A stretch of DNA of 64,000 nucleotides from Lepisosteus oculatus (lineage: Eukaryota > Chordata > Actinopteri > Semionotiformes > Lepisosteidae), in contig NC_090698.1 of NCBI RefSeq assembly GCF_040954835.1, forward strand, positions 32,851,501 to 32,915,500. The letters are read 5' to 3'. The translations under genes were made by a program, and so were the position numbers. A model generated the notes under the pieces. The model saw only the letters and a program-made list of their open reading frames with translations. It was not told where the DNA came from and searched no databases. Shown piece by piece: positions 35,891-50,100 of the stretch; within the stretch, counting starts at the first letter, position 1, and the number at the start of each line of letters is the position of its first letter.

Positions 35891-38126
35891 GTAAATTATG
35901 CTTCCTTTTCTGTCTGCTTTGTCTTCATATTTATTTGTTTTTACTTTGAAAAATAATTTAAACAAAACAAGTTGTAACAGTTATTAAAAAAATATTCTAG
36001 AGGATTATGTTTACATTCATTATGTTACATCCATTTAAAATTTAAAAACTTAACTGAGCACAGAAAATGATTTTGTAATTAGTTATTTTACCCTTATACA
36101 GTATACTGTACATCAGCTGATTCTTATAAGCCTCTAATTGAGCACAGAATTTACAATAAAAGTACAAAATATCAGAACATTATTTTTTAACTCAATAAAA
36201 CAATAAACTACGGTTCCTGTAATGTAATGTTTAATGTGTGTTGCAATGTTCCCTTCATAAGTTGCCTACATACCTCTGTTAGTTTTGTTTTGACTCATAT
36301 TATTCATGCATCTTTGTAAAACTAGCTACTTTGACAATATTTTCAAATATTGAGGAAGAGTACAGAGTAACAGGAGGGTAGTACAAAATTGAATTTTTTA
36401 GCCCAAAATTAGTTTTAACTAATATAATTTAATACACTTCTCTTCATCTCCTGTAGTTTAACACTTCTGAACTTTCTAGCAGGAAGTTTACAGGGGTGTA
36501 TTATAAATGTTAATAAGAGACTTGGGTTTAGAAAATCATATGAAACAATGTAAAGGATGTGAAATAAGGAGTCAAAGAACAAAATCAACGTAATTATACA
36601 TTCTACTTCTTTAAACAATGCTAATTTGACACATTGTGATACAAGTAAAGCTTAAGTGCTTCTATCTCTGATCAATAACATAGCCCAGAAAAGAAATTCT
36701 GGACAGGAGTCATATTGTCTTACTGTATATAGATAAATAGTAGATATTTACCTTCTAAATTCAATTTTTCACATTTTTACAATGTCATTCATCTTATTTT
36801 AAAGATACGTTTGTATAGTTTCAATTATCAGGGAATTTTTCAAGATTAATGTCTTGTGTTTTAAACCAAGGTAGATAATAAACATACTTTTTAAACATAT
36901 TATAAAGAAAAATAGGTCTTGTATTATGTAAGCACAGTCAAATATTACTCACTGTTTTTTGTTTTTCAAAGACATGGTCATGCCCTGGCAGTAGCTGGAA
37001 ATATAGCATTCCTGTTTGGTGGCATGTCCACCTTGAATTCCCTGGTGAGTACATTTTGGACTAATTCTAGGTTGTTATTGTCTTACTGACATCAAAAGAA
37101 GGAGGTTCAAAAAAGCTAAAACAAGACAGAGGGCAGTAGAGAACTTGTCCAAACAATGGTTTTAGTTCAACAAATGACCCCAATGATCTCTAAAATATTG
37201 CTATTTTGAGCTTCATCATCCTGTTTAAAGTTGTTCTAATCTTAACATTTCACAAGTTTTTTTGTCAGTTCTTTCTACTTTATGACTATTTAGTGCTTGT
37301 CTGTAAAGCTTCTTCCCCAAAAAGTTGAAATGGATAATACCCTACAAATATTCACTGTATAGCATATATGCTTTCTTACTTCTTGGTCTTAATAATATTA
37401 AACCAGCTCTGGAAAAATACAGAGAAAATAATATTTATATTAAGTTTGTGTGGTTTTATTAAAATTTAGCAAAATTATATATTTCTAAAATGAAAATCTA
37501 ATTATTGTAATTGCACAAAATAAAGGCTTTAGTTCAAGCATTATGTAAGCTGAATTGAAATGTAAGCAGTCTTTAAGATCAACATCTAGCCCAAATAAAT
37601 ACATTTATAACATGTTCTTATAATCTTTTACAGGATGGCCAGCCAAAACATTTAAATGATTTTTACATGTTTACAGGTAACTTTAATAAATTTATGCTTT
37701 AATATTTCTAATTAACATACTAAGAGGTATGTTTTGTTCTGCTCAGAGAATACTACACTTTCATTTTTTTTTCATTTTACTCTGTTACCAGTGACAATCA
37801 ACCCAATCATAAAGAGTGTTTATCATTTTCATATCACTCCAATTTACAGTACTAAATTGATCCAATTAAATTTCTTAACATATATATATATGAATGTTTA
37901 ATTGGACTGCTTTAATGCTAATGCAGGCTGTTTGGTTTCTTAATTGATCAAATGCTATTCCTCCACAAATATGGCTGTGGAAAGTGTTAACAGCAGGTGC
38001 TTAGGGTAATATCTTTAATGTTATACAGTATATAAAGTATATATTGGTGGTGGTGGAGAGGAGTCCCCATTACCTGTAAAGTGTTTTGAGTGGAGTGTCC
38101 AGTAAAGCGCTAGATAAGTATAAGCA

Positions 38127-38188
<62 letters not shown>

Positions 38189-41100
38189 CAGTTTACATAT
38201 ATAGACTAGGTCTTTGACCAGGAGTCTTAATATGCAGTGACAAGCTCACTTTATTAAATTATTCCTTGTGGATTATTATTTATGGAGTCACCACAAGATG
38301 TAACTGGATGCCATCCCCTTTAAATGCTAAAGAATATAACCCACGGAAAAGCTTCTTGCATTCTTTTGAGTACTGTAATGTATGTGTCATTCAGCAGTTT
38401 TAAATATAATTCTATACTGAATGTGTAAACTGAAATTAAGGAAGAAAACAAATTCCTACAAATGATTCATGTTTAAGTGCATGTTTTAAATTGAAGGAGT
38501 CGACTTGCTTTCAAACCCTATGGAAGTCTTTCAAACAGAAGACAAGAGTTGTATTAGGCATAGACCACTTATTAAACATGTAGACACCTCTGTGTGATTT
38601 ATTTTTCTATCTACCTTGTAATTTTTAATTGTCTCTCTTTTGATGACACAGTTCTCAAGAACTGCTCCACTCATTGAAACCATTTACACTTAACACTCAT
38701 TTCATTCTTGTGAGTTTTCAGTAGAATATTTTTCCACTTGTTTAATTTTCTCAGTTCATACAGTGTTACAGAAACAAACTCAGTATTAGTTTCTTCTTGC
38801 AGCCAAAAGTTAAGCTTTGGAGTACAAACATTCACCAGAATGTGTATTAGCAAGACAGGAGACAGGGTTTTTATTGTATTAGCCTAATTATATATTTACA
38901 AAAGTTTGATTTGTGGTTAAAAGCAAAGTACTTTACTCTCACTTCTGTTTTGGTAAATTGCTTTGATCTAACCCAATAACTTTAATAAGAGCTTTGATCA
39001 CATTACACTTTTGTGTAATCACACACTTTGATGTTTATTGTTCTGATGACAGTCTATTTTAGTTAATTCAATATCACTTCCAATAATTGCTTTTCTTCAT
39101 TGTAAAATCTATAAAACCTATGAAATGGATATAGTTTCACCAACTGATTTGACTTGGGAGGTGATACCACAAAATGGGCTGATTCCACCTGCAAGAGAGG
39201 GCCACTCTCTATGGTAAGAAATGACACCATTTCATTTTGTCATTTATAGTTCAGAAAACCTTTATTGGTATTAACATAACATGATTTGCAATATTCATAT
39301 GAACTTCTCTAGGTGACAAAGAATAGAAACCATAAGCACCTTTGTAACAAACTGCTTTTCACTTTAATTTTAAAATTACATTGAGGAGGATAAACTGTGG
39401 AGTTTAAGACCATAATTTTCTTTTAATTGTATTTATAATCTAACTGTAATATAGTTTAATATTCTCATATAACAGACAAAACTAAAAACATTTCAAAGAA
39501 ACTTCTTGCTTGTATATAAAGTGTTCTTGTTTGGCCACAGTGTGATAAATGGAAAATTATACCTATTTGGTGGTGCTTCACATCCACAAGCCAAAGAATG
39601 CCTTCCTGGAGTGTACTGCTTTAACACTGGTAAGATCCAAAATAGCAAGTGTATTATAAAGTGAACTGCACAGGAACAGTAACAGTAATAATACTGTGGA
39701 AGCAACAGGGTCAATTCGACATTCGACACAATGGCAACAGCAGTAGATTTGGTCCTCTCATTTCATCTGTAGTGGCTACAGATTGGATTTCTTGCAGACC
39801 ACTGGTGTAGTGATCAGGTCTCTGCACATACAGTATGAGTAGAAGGTTGGGCGCTGCTTTGAGCAAGGTACTTGATTCAGATTGCTTCTGTATAAATGCT
39901 AAATTTCCAGCTGAATAAATCAATACTTTTCACAAAACATTAGCGAAATAAATTAATAATCAATTAATAGTTCTGACAATGACACGTGTAAATGCTACAC
40001 TTTGTAAATAAAAAATAATGGTATGAAATTAATTGAAAGATTAAAACGGCTATTGTTTTTATAAATGGCACCTGAATAATTTTAAGAAAATGCTATAAAT
40101 ACATGTGGATGTCTGTCATAGTCTGATTCATAAACTTTCACAATAACATCCAGGTTGTCATTGACAGCATCATTAACCTGGGAGAAGCTGAAAACTGGAG
40201 GAGTCTCTCTGAAGAGTTTGAAGCATAGTGCAGTCACAGTCGGGGACAATATTTATGTCTTTGGCGGGATCCTGGATGGCACCCCAAAAGATGACCTTCT
40301 GATGTTTAGCACAGGTCAGTAAACTGTTCTGCTGTTACTGAATTTATAGAGGATAGGATGGAGCTTGTCTCACAACCACGTGCAGTATTTGACTTCACAA
40401 AACAAAACTGTAAATAATGGCATTGACATCACATGGCTTAACATTGACTGGTTTATGGATAATCTCCACAGTACAAATAAAAAATAGTAAGGTTGTAACA
40501 TTAACCATCATATTAATGTGCCACCCTGTGAAGAAAATTATTTATATAAATTGTATTAAAAGGTAAAGTTTCTGCTTTCTAAAATAAGAGCAACAAATTA
40601 GATGACATCCATAAAATTGAAAAACAGCAAGCAAAAATGATACTTTGAAGTATTTGGGTAGCATTAGGTTAGTATCTTCTTGCACGTATTCTTTGCATCT
40701 TTTTATGCTAACATTTTCATTTTCTGCATTTTGAAATCACTGGCTGTCTCTTCAAACACATAAAATTCATAGTTCTGGAGTTTAGGTTTTTCTTTACAAC
40801 ACTCCACTGCACCTCAATCTATGCAAGACTATTCAAACAATTTTTCTGCATTTCGTAAAACTCTCCTTGGTTTTCCACACCTGAAGATTTCAAACATTCT
40901 TATTCTCCTGTGTTTGTCGATTATACTGTAGCCCTCAAACTGCTTTAACAAGAGTCATTTTGTTTTTTTCTTATTGTTTTTCTTCGTTTAATCATATCAC
41001 TGTCATGGTAACATATTGATGTGCTCTTTAGATTTAAATATTTAAATTGATTTTGTAATCGGGTATTTTCATTTCATTTGTCATACTGTAAGGTCATGTA

Positions 41101-44100
41101 TTATTTTTTATCTACTATAGTTATTAGTTTATTGTCTTTACTCATTAGCTGTCAATCACTGGCAATTAATAAATAATTGTCACAGTGTGAGTTTTTACAT
41201 GGTTTTCATTTTATATATGTACATAATAATCTAGCTAGAATATATAATAATTGAAAGAATCTTATTATTTCTCAATCTTCTTCTTCTTCGCATTTTCCCA
41301 CTTATGTGGGGTCTGCTTTTTTGCACCAATTGTTCCACTTCGTATGGTATGCAGCGTCTTGGCAGGTGACTTTTGCGAGGCGCATGTCGTCTTTCAGCCG
41401 ATCCAGCAAGCACGTAAATGGTCGTTCAAGGGGCCGGCAGCCTTCCACATTCAATTCAAGGGCGGTCTTTGCCATTCATGTGTCCATACCATTGCAGGCG
41501 CGATTTCCTCATTTTCTCAGTGATTGGGGCGACTTTGAGTGTTTTTCGCACCTCTTTATTCATGACATGGTCTAGTCTTGTCAAGCCAAGGGTCCATCGC
41601 AGCATTATTTTCATCGCATGGAGTGCCTGTTCATGTTTCTTTGTCGTTGGCCAGCATTCAGTTCTGTATAGGGCCACTGGTCTGATCACTGAGCGGTAGA
41701 CTTTGGATTTTAGGCACAAAGGGATCTTCTTGTCGCACAGTATTCCAGTGACCTGCCGCTATTTCATCCAAGCGGCGCTGACTCGCATCTTGGAGTCTTG
41801 GAGGGTAGTGCAGTCGGAGTTGACACATGAGCCTAGGTACTTGAACTGTGTCACTTTGTTCAGTTGGAACCCACCAGCTGCGATTGTGCCATCGGTTTGA
41901 TCACCGTATTCCAGGTACTCCGTCTTCTTGATGTTCAATTTCATCCCGAATCGTTCAAGGCGGTCTTCCACTCCTGTACTTGCTGTTCAAGGCTGTGTCG
42001 CGTTTCACTTGCTCTCATAACATCGTCGGCATACAATAGCGTCCATGGATGCCTCGTTTGGATATCTTTGTTCACTGTATCCATGCAAAGTATGAATAGC
42101 AAAGGAGACAAGACTGAGCCAACATGGTGGATGCCAACATTGACCGGGAAGGTGTCTGAGGTTACAGCTGCGCAACGTACTGAGCTAGTGGCCTTTTGGT
42201 ACAGGAGCTTTGTCCAGCTGACAAAGCCTTCGGGGACGTGGTGCTGTAGCAGCGCCAGCCAGATGAGATTGTGCGGTACTCTGTCGAATGCCTTTTCCAG
42301 GTCGAGAAATGCCATGTGGATCATTTTCCTCTTCTCGTGGTGCCTATCCATCAGTAGGCGGGCTGCGTGTATGGCGTCTATTGTTCCGCAGTTTTTCACA
42401 AAGCCGCATTGGTTTGGCGAGATATCGATGATGGTTCTTAGTCATGCGTCCAGCACACGCTCGAAAATCTTCATTGTATGGCACAGCAGCCAGATCGGCC
42501 TGTAATTGGAGCAGTCATTAACGTCGCCTTTTCCTTTCCAAATTGGCACTGTGATGCTGGTTTGCCACATTTCTGGGGGTGCCTTTTCCTCAGTGATCTT
42601 ATTGAAGAGGTCCGCGAGCCATGCTGCTCCTTGTGTTCCAAGGAGCTTCCATACTTCGGCTGGGATGTCGTCCGGGCCAGTTGCTTTGCCACTTTTCATT
42701 TTGTTGATGGCAGTGGTTACTTCTGGGATTGTGATGGTGGGTACTGGGCCGGAGATGGTATCGGAGCTGCTGGTAGTGGAGGATGTGGAAATTCCTCGTT
42801 GCATATTTTCTCGAAGTAGTCCTTCCAGCGCCGGAGAATGTTTTTTGGCTTCTGCAGCATCTGCCCATTTTCATCTTTGTCGATATGTTGATAACGTGTC
42901 CTAGGTCTTGTGTGGCTCGGTCATGTGCGTGGGCGAGTTTGTAGATCTTGTTTGCCCCACCAGGCGTGTCCAGTTGATCATAAAGGTCCTGGTAGTGTGC
43001 CGCCTTTGAAGTCGCCATGGTTTGCTTTGCGGTGGATTTCAATGTGCAGTATCGCATTTTGTCTGCCGCCAGGTCTTGTAGGCGTCCTTTTTTGCCTTGG
43101 TTGCCTGCTGCACATCGTCGTTCCACCACCAGGTCTGTTTGTCGATAAAACGCCAGTTTGGTTTTGTGGTTCCCAGGGTGGTTGCGGCGCATGTCTTGAC
43201 GCGTTCAGCCAGGTTGTTCCAATCTTCGCCGACTGTTTGTCTTGGATTGGGCACCAATGGTCCTAGTGTCGCCTTCACAACAGCTTGATGTTCTGGTAAT
43301 TCACCATTTGATGCGTTCAATATTGGTGGTTGGTCGCGCCGGGGTTTGGACTAGGCGGACTTTGGCATCCAACACCAATAGCTGATGTTGTGGGGCGATG
43401 CTGTTGTACGGGATTACTTTGGTGTCAGTGACCATTTTAAATAATCTTATTATTTCTCAGTATTATTTCTATTAGCTAAACATAATGTTGAAAAATGTAT
43501 TGAGTGCTTCCGTAATAACAATTTGCTTGATCAAAATCCCTGCTTTACATGCAGTTTCTTCTTAATAGCTCAGTTCCTTTTGATCTAGAGTTAATAAATT
43601 TAAATTCAGGAAACTGAAAACATAATAAGGTGTTAACAAATATTAAGTGCAACAGACTGAAGGTGGTGTGCTAGATATGTGAGATATTAATTTACAGACC
43701 TGTAGATACACTTTTCAAGTATTATTTAGTATATGAATGTATTGAAGTTTGTAAGCAAACCTAGCATCAGATCTGGATTTTAAAAAAGCACATATGAAAA
43801 AACAATTAACCGGGAACTGGCTAGGAAAATGAGGGATAGTTAACCTGACTGCGAAAGAAAACCCGAAACACACAGTCTTCGGCGTCTTCAACACCCTAAC
43901 TAACCTCCACTGACTACCCAAAACCATACAAGACAAATGGCACTCACCCGTACTAAACTAGTGTTACTAATACAAAGTCAACTAAGTGTGTAAAGTGTAC
44001 CCAACAACCTAAACTAACCTTATATACAAAAGTTCACACAAAAACACAAGTGAACCAGGAATACAAATAAGGGAAAACGAGAGTAATCAACAGGAACAGG

Positions 44101-47100
44101 GTACAAAAAAAAAGGTTGAACATGTAACACGTTAGGGCAAGGTAATGGCAAAACAAGGATAAACACACAAACGAAAGTACAAAGAAACTAACAGAAAACC
44201 AACAAAACAACAAGACTGAAGCTATACGAAAATACACACACACAAAGCAAAACAAACCAACGAAGCCGAAGCAATAACCAAAAGCGAAGTGCAGCGATAC
44301 CCAAAACCAAATGGGACCAAAGTCAAACAAAAGGCCTCTCCCTGCTGAAAACCTCCATGTTATATGCTGAATAAGATGTGTTCTGATTGGCTGAGAGCTA
44401 ATTGATGATGACATCATACTGAAAGTGTGTTGTAATGGTCGGCCAATGGGGAAGGGAGAACAATCAAGGGTCAGCAGTGTAGACATAACAGAAAAAACAC
44501 ACACAGAACACACACTGGGACGTAACAGTCTGTGCATCTGTACTTCTAAATAAAAAGTTTTAAGCTCCTTGTTTTTGTATACAGATGTCACGTACCACAG
44601 GTCTCCTGTAGGGGTTTTGTGAATTTACTGGGACAATTTATTAATTGTAGCAACAGTCACAAGGTGGTTTGTTATGGCTTTTAGAAAATCAATCGATCAG
44701 CGATGCACACACACGGATTCAATAAAAGAGATACATTTATTAATACATAAATTGTGCATAAAACATAACAGTCTGTCTGGATACACATAGCCGATCTTAC
44801 TGTAAGGGTTATCAATGTGCAAGGTATATAATCACAAAGAGATACAAAACACAAAGAGATACAAAGAATATGCTTCAGTATGCTGTTCGGCTATACTATC
44901 GTTAATCAGTCTAGATTAGCTACTCTAAAGTTAATACATTACTCGTATGAATTGAATTGATATAAATTCTCGAGATGTAATGTAGAACATTATGTTTACT
45001 TATCCAGATGTTGATTCGTATTTCCCGGTACGGACACCAAGACCAGCTAGCGGCTGCGTCCAATCGCTGCGGCGTTCAATAGGCATCGTCCCAGCATCCT
45101 CTGGGTCCTGGCCAAACAGCCGCAGTGCAGCTCGGAGTTGGACGAATTAAGAGGAGAGATTTCTGCTGTGGTGACGCGTCGACAGTGTCTCTCTCAGGAA
45201 CCTACTAGTAGTCCAGCTGAGTAGTAGAAAGTCTCTATGCACAGAGGCTGACCGCGGGTCCAAGCAAGTCACTCTTTAGGGGGAAGAAACTTGGTTTGCT
45301 TCCGGTGTAGCGCTGTTGCTGAATAAAAACTTATTCAGTTTGTCGACAAGAGTCCAAACGTATACTTCGTTGATCAAGCGAAGCGTCCACGTTGGCGTTG
45401 GCTGGCAATTTACGTAGGGGCATTCCCCAGGCCAACACTTTGCTGAAACAAGGTTCCACTCCCTATACTGGCGGTCACGTGATTGTCTCTGAGGGTGTGA
45501 AAAGTGGCTGGAGAAACAAAGTTTCTGAGCTGTGCAGTGTCTTTTAAACCAGGACCAAGACAGGTGGTGATTGGCCGAAAGTTTAGCGGGCATTTCAAAC
45601 GCACCTGGGGTTACCATGCCCTACAGATTCATGATTGTTTGGTCAAGGTGAGAGATGAGTCACAATGACCTCTGACATCTTGGACTGCAATCCGATTGTT
45701 CTCAAGAATCTCACAGACACATAAGCACCATCCCCACTTGGGATCTGCTCCTTATTTGAGAGAAAACACCCTAATTCAGAACTGCACGAATAGCTTCTCT
45801 GTGGTTGCACCTCAGAGATGAGAAAGAGAGAAGGGGCCTCATTTAGGATAGCAACACTTAATTCTGTCTTATTAATAAGCATTGCCCCTACACTCCTATC
45901 CTGGAGTCCTTGCACTGGCTTCCTGTCAAGTTTCATGTCAACTTCAAAATGCTCATGTTCACCTGTAAGGCTCTGCATGGCTTGGCACCTCAGTACCTGT
46001 CTGATCTATTATAGTCTTACTCCCCACTTGCAACCTTTGCTCCTCTAATTCTGGTCTCCAAACTGTCCCCCAAGCCCGTCTACACTCTGTGGGTGACAGG
46101 GCCTTCTCCTGTTATGCCCCTAAGCTCTGGAACTCTCTCCCAAAGGATATCAGAGAGTCTTCTCTAAACTCCTTCAAATCCAGACTCTAAACCTTGTTCT
46201 TTAGAAGAATCTTTACTTAACTGGTTCCATTCTTTACCCCTCTGCTCCTACTTTATTTAGTACCACCATCTACTGTCTCCTCTGCATAGTCTCATTGTGT
46301 TTATCTTGTGTATTTTTTATTGTTGTCATTCTGTAAAGCACTTTGAGAAGCCACCTTTAAAGGCACTATATAAAATAAAATAAAGTTTATTACTATTGTA
46401 TTTACAGAAATTATACTTTTTTTTCACTTGCTGTGTGAAGAAGTATGTAGAATTGTGTTTAAATATTATTAATATTCTTATTTCACAATAATAATTGATA
46501 ATTATTAATAATTAATCATTTTCACCTCAAAACAGAGTTTTCCCTTGGTATTTTTAAAACCAGTTACAATCATGAGAAAAAAAACCACATAAGTTCAGAC
46601 TTACTGCTCCATAATAGCAATTATGAAGCAGAGTGTGATGATTTAAATACAGAAGTTCTTAATTGAGACCCAAATGAGCCACCAGGCAGTTGCAATTATT
46701 TTGTAACAGTTGTTTTTAATGGAAATCATTTTACTTTTAATACTACATTAATTTTAATCCTGAATTCTGTTTCAGTGTCAATGACCTGGACTCCAGTTAA
46801 AACCACTGGCTCACTGCCATCTGCCAGGTAATAGATCTGCAACTTGGTTGCATTACTTGTTTTTTTTGGATGTTCTGGCCAGAATCTGTCTGTCATCTAT
46901 TATTCTGACCATAATACCAGAGTAGAAATGTCAATCTGTCATATCCTCCTGCCGTTTGAGGATCAGGCCAGGAAATTCTTTATGTATCTCCTCCTCTGGA
47001 GGCTTTGGCCAAGGTGCATAGCTGTTTGTTTCAGATCTCGTTGTGAAGGGCTACATCTCCCTCCCCATTGGAAACTCACAGGTCATCATGCCACCTTCTG

Positions 47101-50100
47101 GTCTATCAGCTTTGACAACTTTCGGATCCCTAGTCCTTACACCTCCATCATCTCCAGGACTTTTGGCTCACAGGTTGTGGCGTCGCTCACCATTTGCAAT
47201 TGTTTCTGTAGTGTGTGTTTATTTTCAGCCTAGCTAGACTGCAGCTGTCCAACTGTGCCTGTATTTTAGACTCCAAGTTCTCCCTCTGCTGTTCTTTAAA
47301 GGTCTTAGGTCTTATTCATCTCCTTTTTGTGTTTTGTGCACTCAATGCAAATTGCTCAGTTGTGCCTTGAGGCTGTGACTGCAGCTCTGATACTTTCCTA
47401 GCTCATCACTCTCCTCTTTCAATTGTACTAATATACAGCATCTTATATACAATTGAACAAAAATCACAGGAACTTTGTGGAATTGAAACTTATGATTAAA
47501 GGAACATAAGGGGTTACAAATGAGACCAGGCAATTCTGTGCATAGAGGTTTTATTTTGTTTGCAGCTCTTAGATCTTTTTTTCTAACATGGTGTTCAAAA
47601 TTTTTTTTTACAGTTTTTACAATGTAAAATCACTAGATCTTTCCCCCTTATATTGCTTCCCCATACTTTGAAGATTTAAAGTATGTATCAAAATGGACAC
47701 CTAAGCTTTTTTAATACATAGCTTCTTCATCCTGTTTCCCATCTTGAATCAAAATTGTTTGTTTATACTACTTGTGTGTAATAGTCTGCATCACTCTACA
47801 TTAAATATGGCAGCATGGTGATACAGTTGTTAGCGTTGCTTTCTCAAACCACTGGGGCCCTGGGTTCAATTACCAGACTGCTATCTGCATGGAGTTTATA
47901 TGTTCTTCCCATGTTCCCATGGGTGTTCTCCATGCTGCTCTGGTTTTCTCCCACAGTCCAAGGACATACTAGTAGGTTAATTGGATTCTGGAAAAACTGG
48001 CCCTGGTGTGAGTGTGTTTATGTCTGTGTCTGCCCCGCATTGGACTTCTGTCCCGGCCAGGGTGTATCCTACCTTGTACCCACTGCTTGCTAGAATAGTG
48101 CTCCAGTTCTCCATGAACCCTGTATTGGATTAAGTTAGTAGATGGATGGACGTCTACATAAAATATCACCAACCAGGAGTTTGCCTACTGTTACATTTTT
48201 TTCATTTTGAAATTACTTTTCTGCTTCTACAGTACTTGCTAATCTGCTTCTGAAAGTAGGCAATTCTCTGCATAAAGCTCTTTTTATTTTAGTTATTAAC
48301 TGTCCTGAGCAGCATTACCTTATTTGTAACATGGTGTTGATTAGTTTAATAACTATTCCAATCAATATGAATTAGGAAACAGTGGCATGACCTCAATTTG
48401 AGTAATACTTTTAGATGTATTACTGTGTACTATCCATTAACCAGTTATTAATTCAAAATCTTTTAATCTTTAAGTAATTAAACAAAATATGTGTTCAAAA
48501 GTTCTAACAAGTTAGTTAATCAAGGCTTCCCTGATCAAAATCCATACTGACTATTCATTAGAATACTATTACAGTATATCTTCCATAATCGTAATAATTA
48601 CGTTATACTTTTTACATGTAAGAAGTAATGCTTATTCGTCTGTAATTACTTGGCTTGGGCTTGCTGTCTTTTTTATTGATGGATACTTTACTAGAAAATT
48701 CCAGGTAACTGACTATTTTTCCTGTCTTGAGTGAATGTTTTGAAGAGTTTTGTTATTGGCTGTAGGGAAAACCGGTTCAGGGACGCCAAATATGTAATCA
48801 TAGTGGCTCTCTGAAGGCACCAGTTCTGTAGGGTTTGGGCATTTACTGAGACAATTATTAATTGTAGCAGTAAATCACAAAGTTGATTCTTTTGATGGCT
48901 TTAGATGGCTTTAGAATCCAACCATGCGATATAACTCAAACAACGCTCGCACACAGGTACTAATACACGAGGATACATTTATTAATACATAGAATATGCA
49001 TGTAAACCTAACAGATCTTATCGAGAGGGTTATCAGAATACAAAAGGTATATATTCAATCAGTTACGAAGTGTTACACATCAAGAGGACATACGTTCAGT
49101 ATATCATTCATTAAGACCATTTCGTAAAGTGAACTTGGTTACAACTTCTACATTAGATACTCAAAACAAGTACATAACTCTTAGGAATTAAATTGATATC
49201 AACTGGTTTGGATAACAATTGAATTCTCGAGCTGTAATGCATTGAAGTTGAATACTCATCCAATCTTTGGGGATTCAGATCTCCTGCGGGGACAAAGAAA
49301 CAGTTGCAGGCTGTTGCTGTCCAATCCGCGCTCTCTGGCTCCGTGCCAGGCTGTGCTGTGCGGCTTGCGACGGTGCGCTGCTGATGCTCACTGTTGGCTT
49401 TAACTAGCAAAGTTTGTGCACAGGAGAAAAGATGACTGTGGGTCCCAGCAAGTCAGGAAGAGGACCGGTTCGTTCCTGATGAAGAGCTAGTTCTGAATAG
49501 TGATTCAGCTGTCCACAGTTCCGACCTGTTCACGAGGCCTGCTGCTGGTTACTCTCTGGCAACCTCCACTCTAGGCTCTTAGAACAAAGGAAGGTTCTGG
49601 CACTCGGACACACTGGCCGTTCCGTGGTTGTCCGGGCTGAGTCTCAGGATGGTCAGGAGGCGCGCTGCGAGAATGTCCTGCCCTTGGGAGCCTTCTGCTC
49701 CTGGGCCGTCCTGCCCTGGAATTCTCCTTTGAATTCCCTTTAGAACAGTCCACAGAATCGTCTCCAGAATCTTACTGAATCTCTCTGAATCTCCCTTTCT
49801 GAATCTGAATCTGAATCTCCCAGGCTCTCTGTGTTGCCTGTTTTTACCTGGAGGAACTTCAGCTCATTGATTGGCTGAAAGTTCCATGGGCATCAGAGTC
49901 CCACGTGGGTTACTCGGCCCTACCAGTCCCTGATTGGTTGATCAAGGTGAGATATGAGTCACTTAGGAATGCAATCCAGATGTCCAACTCGCACTCCCTA
50001 GACAGATAGGCGCCAATGGATGACCATTGATCATGATAGCCAGGCTTAGCTAAGTGCATCCCCCTTTGGGAGCTGTCCTTATCAAAAGAAAACATCTTGC

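Larger units (their letters stand above)
40315..46775 (+). other. kelch gene intron 6
   Basis: A 6.5-kb intron carrying the RTE-type LINE (41275-43442, antisense), a T-poor LTR-like block (about 43850-44527), a solo LTR (44607-45892) and an L2-like LINE fragment (45897-46392). 40315-41257 and 46393-46775 show nothing recognisable. Confidence 0.8.

Noticed and set aside
38127..38186. functional (ATT)n element
   Set aside because: It is the expanded simple tail of a SINE fragment.
40168..40227. kelch gene truncated at an in-frame tag
   Set aside because: That stop lies in the wrong frame; the acceptor at 40168 restores a phase-1 exon with a perfect kelch repeat.
41864..42505. 213-aa open frame on plus
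   Set aside because: Antisense to the reverse-transcriptase ORF of the LINE; a shadow frame.
44034..44591. 185-aa open frame on minus
   Set aside because: Low-complexity Phe/Cys/Leu-rich translation of a T-rich strand, with no domain, splice support or homology; a composition artefact in an LTR-like block.
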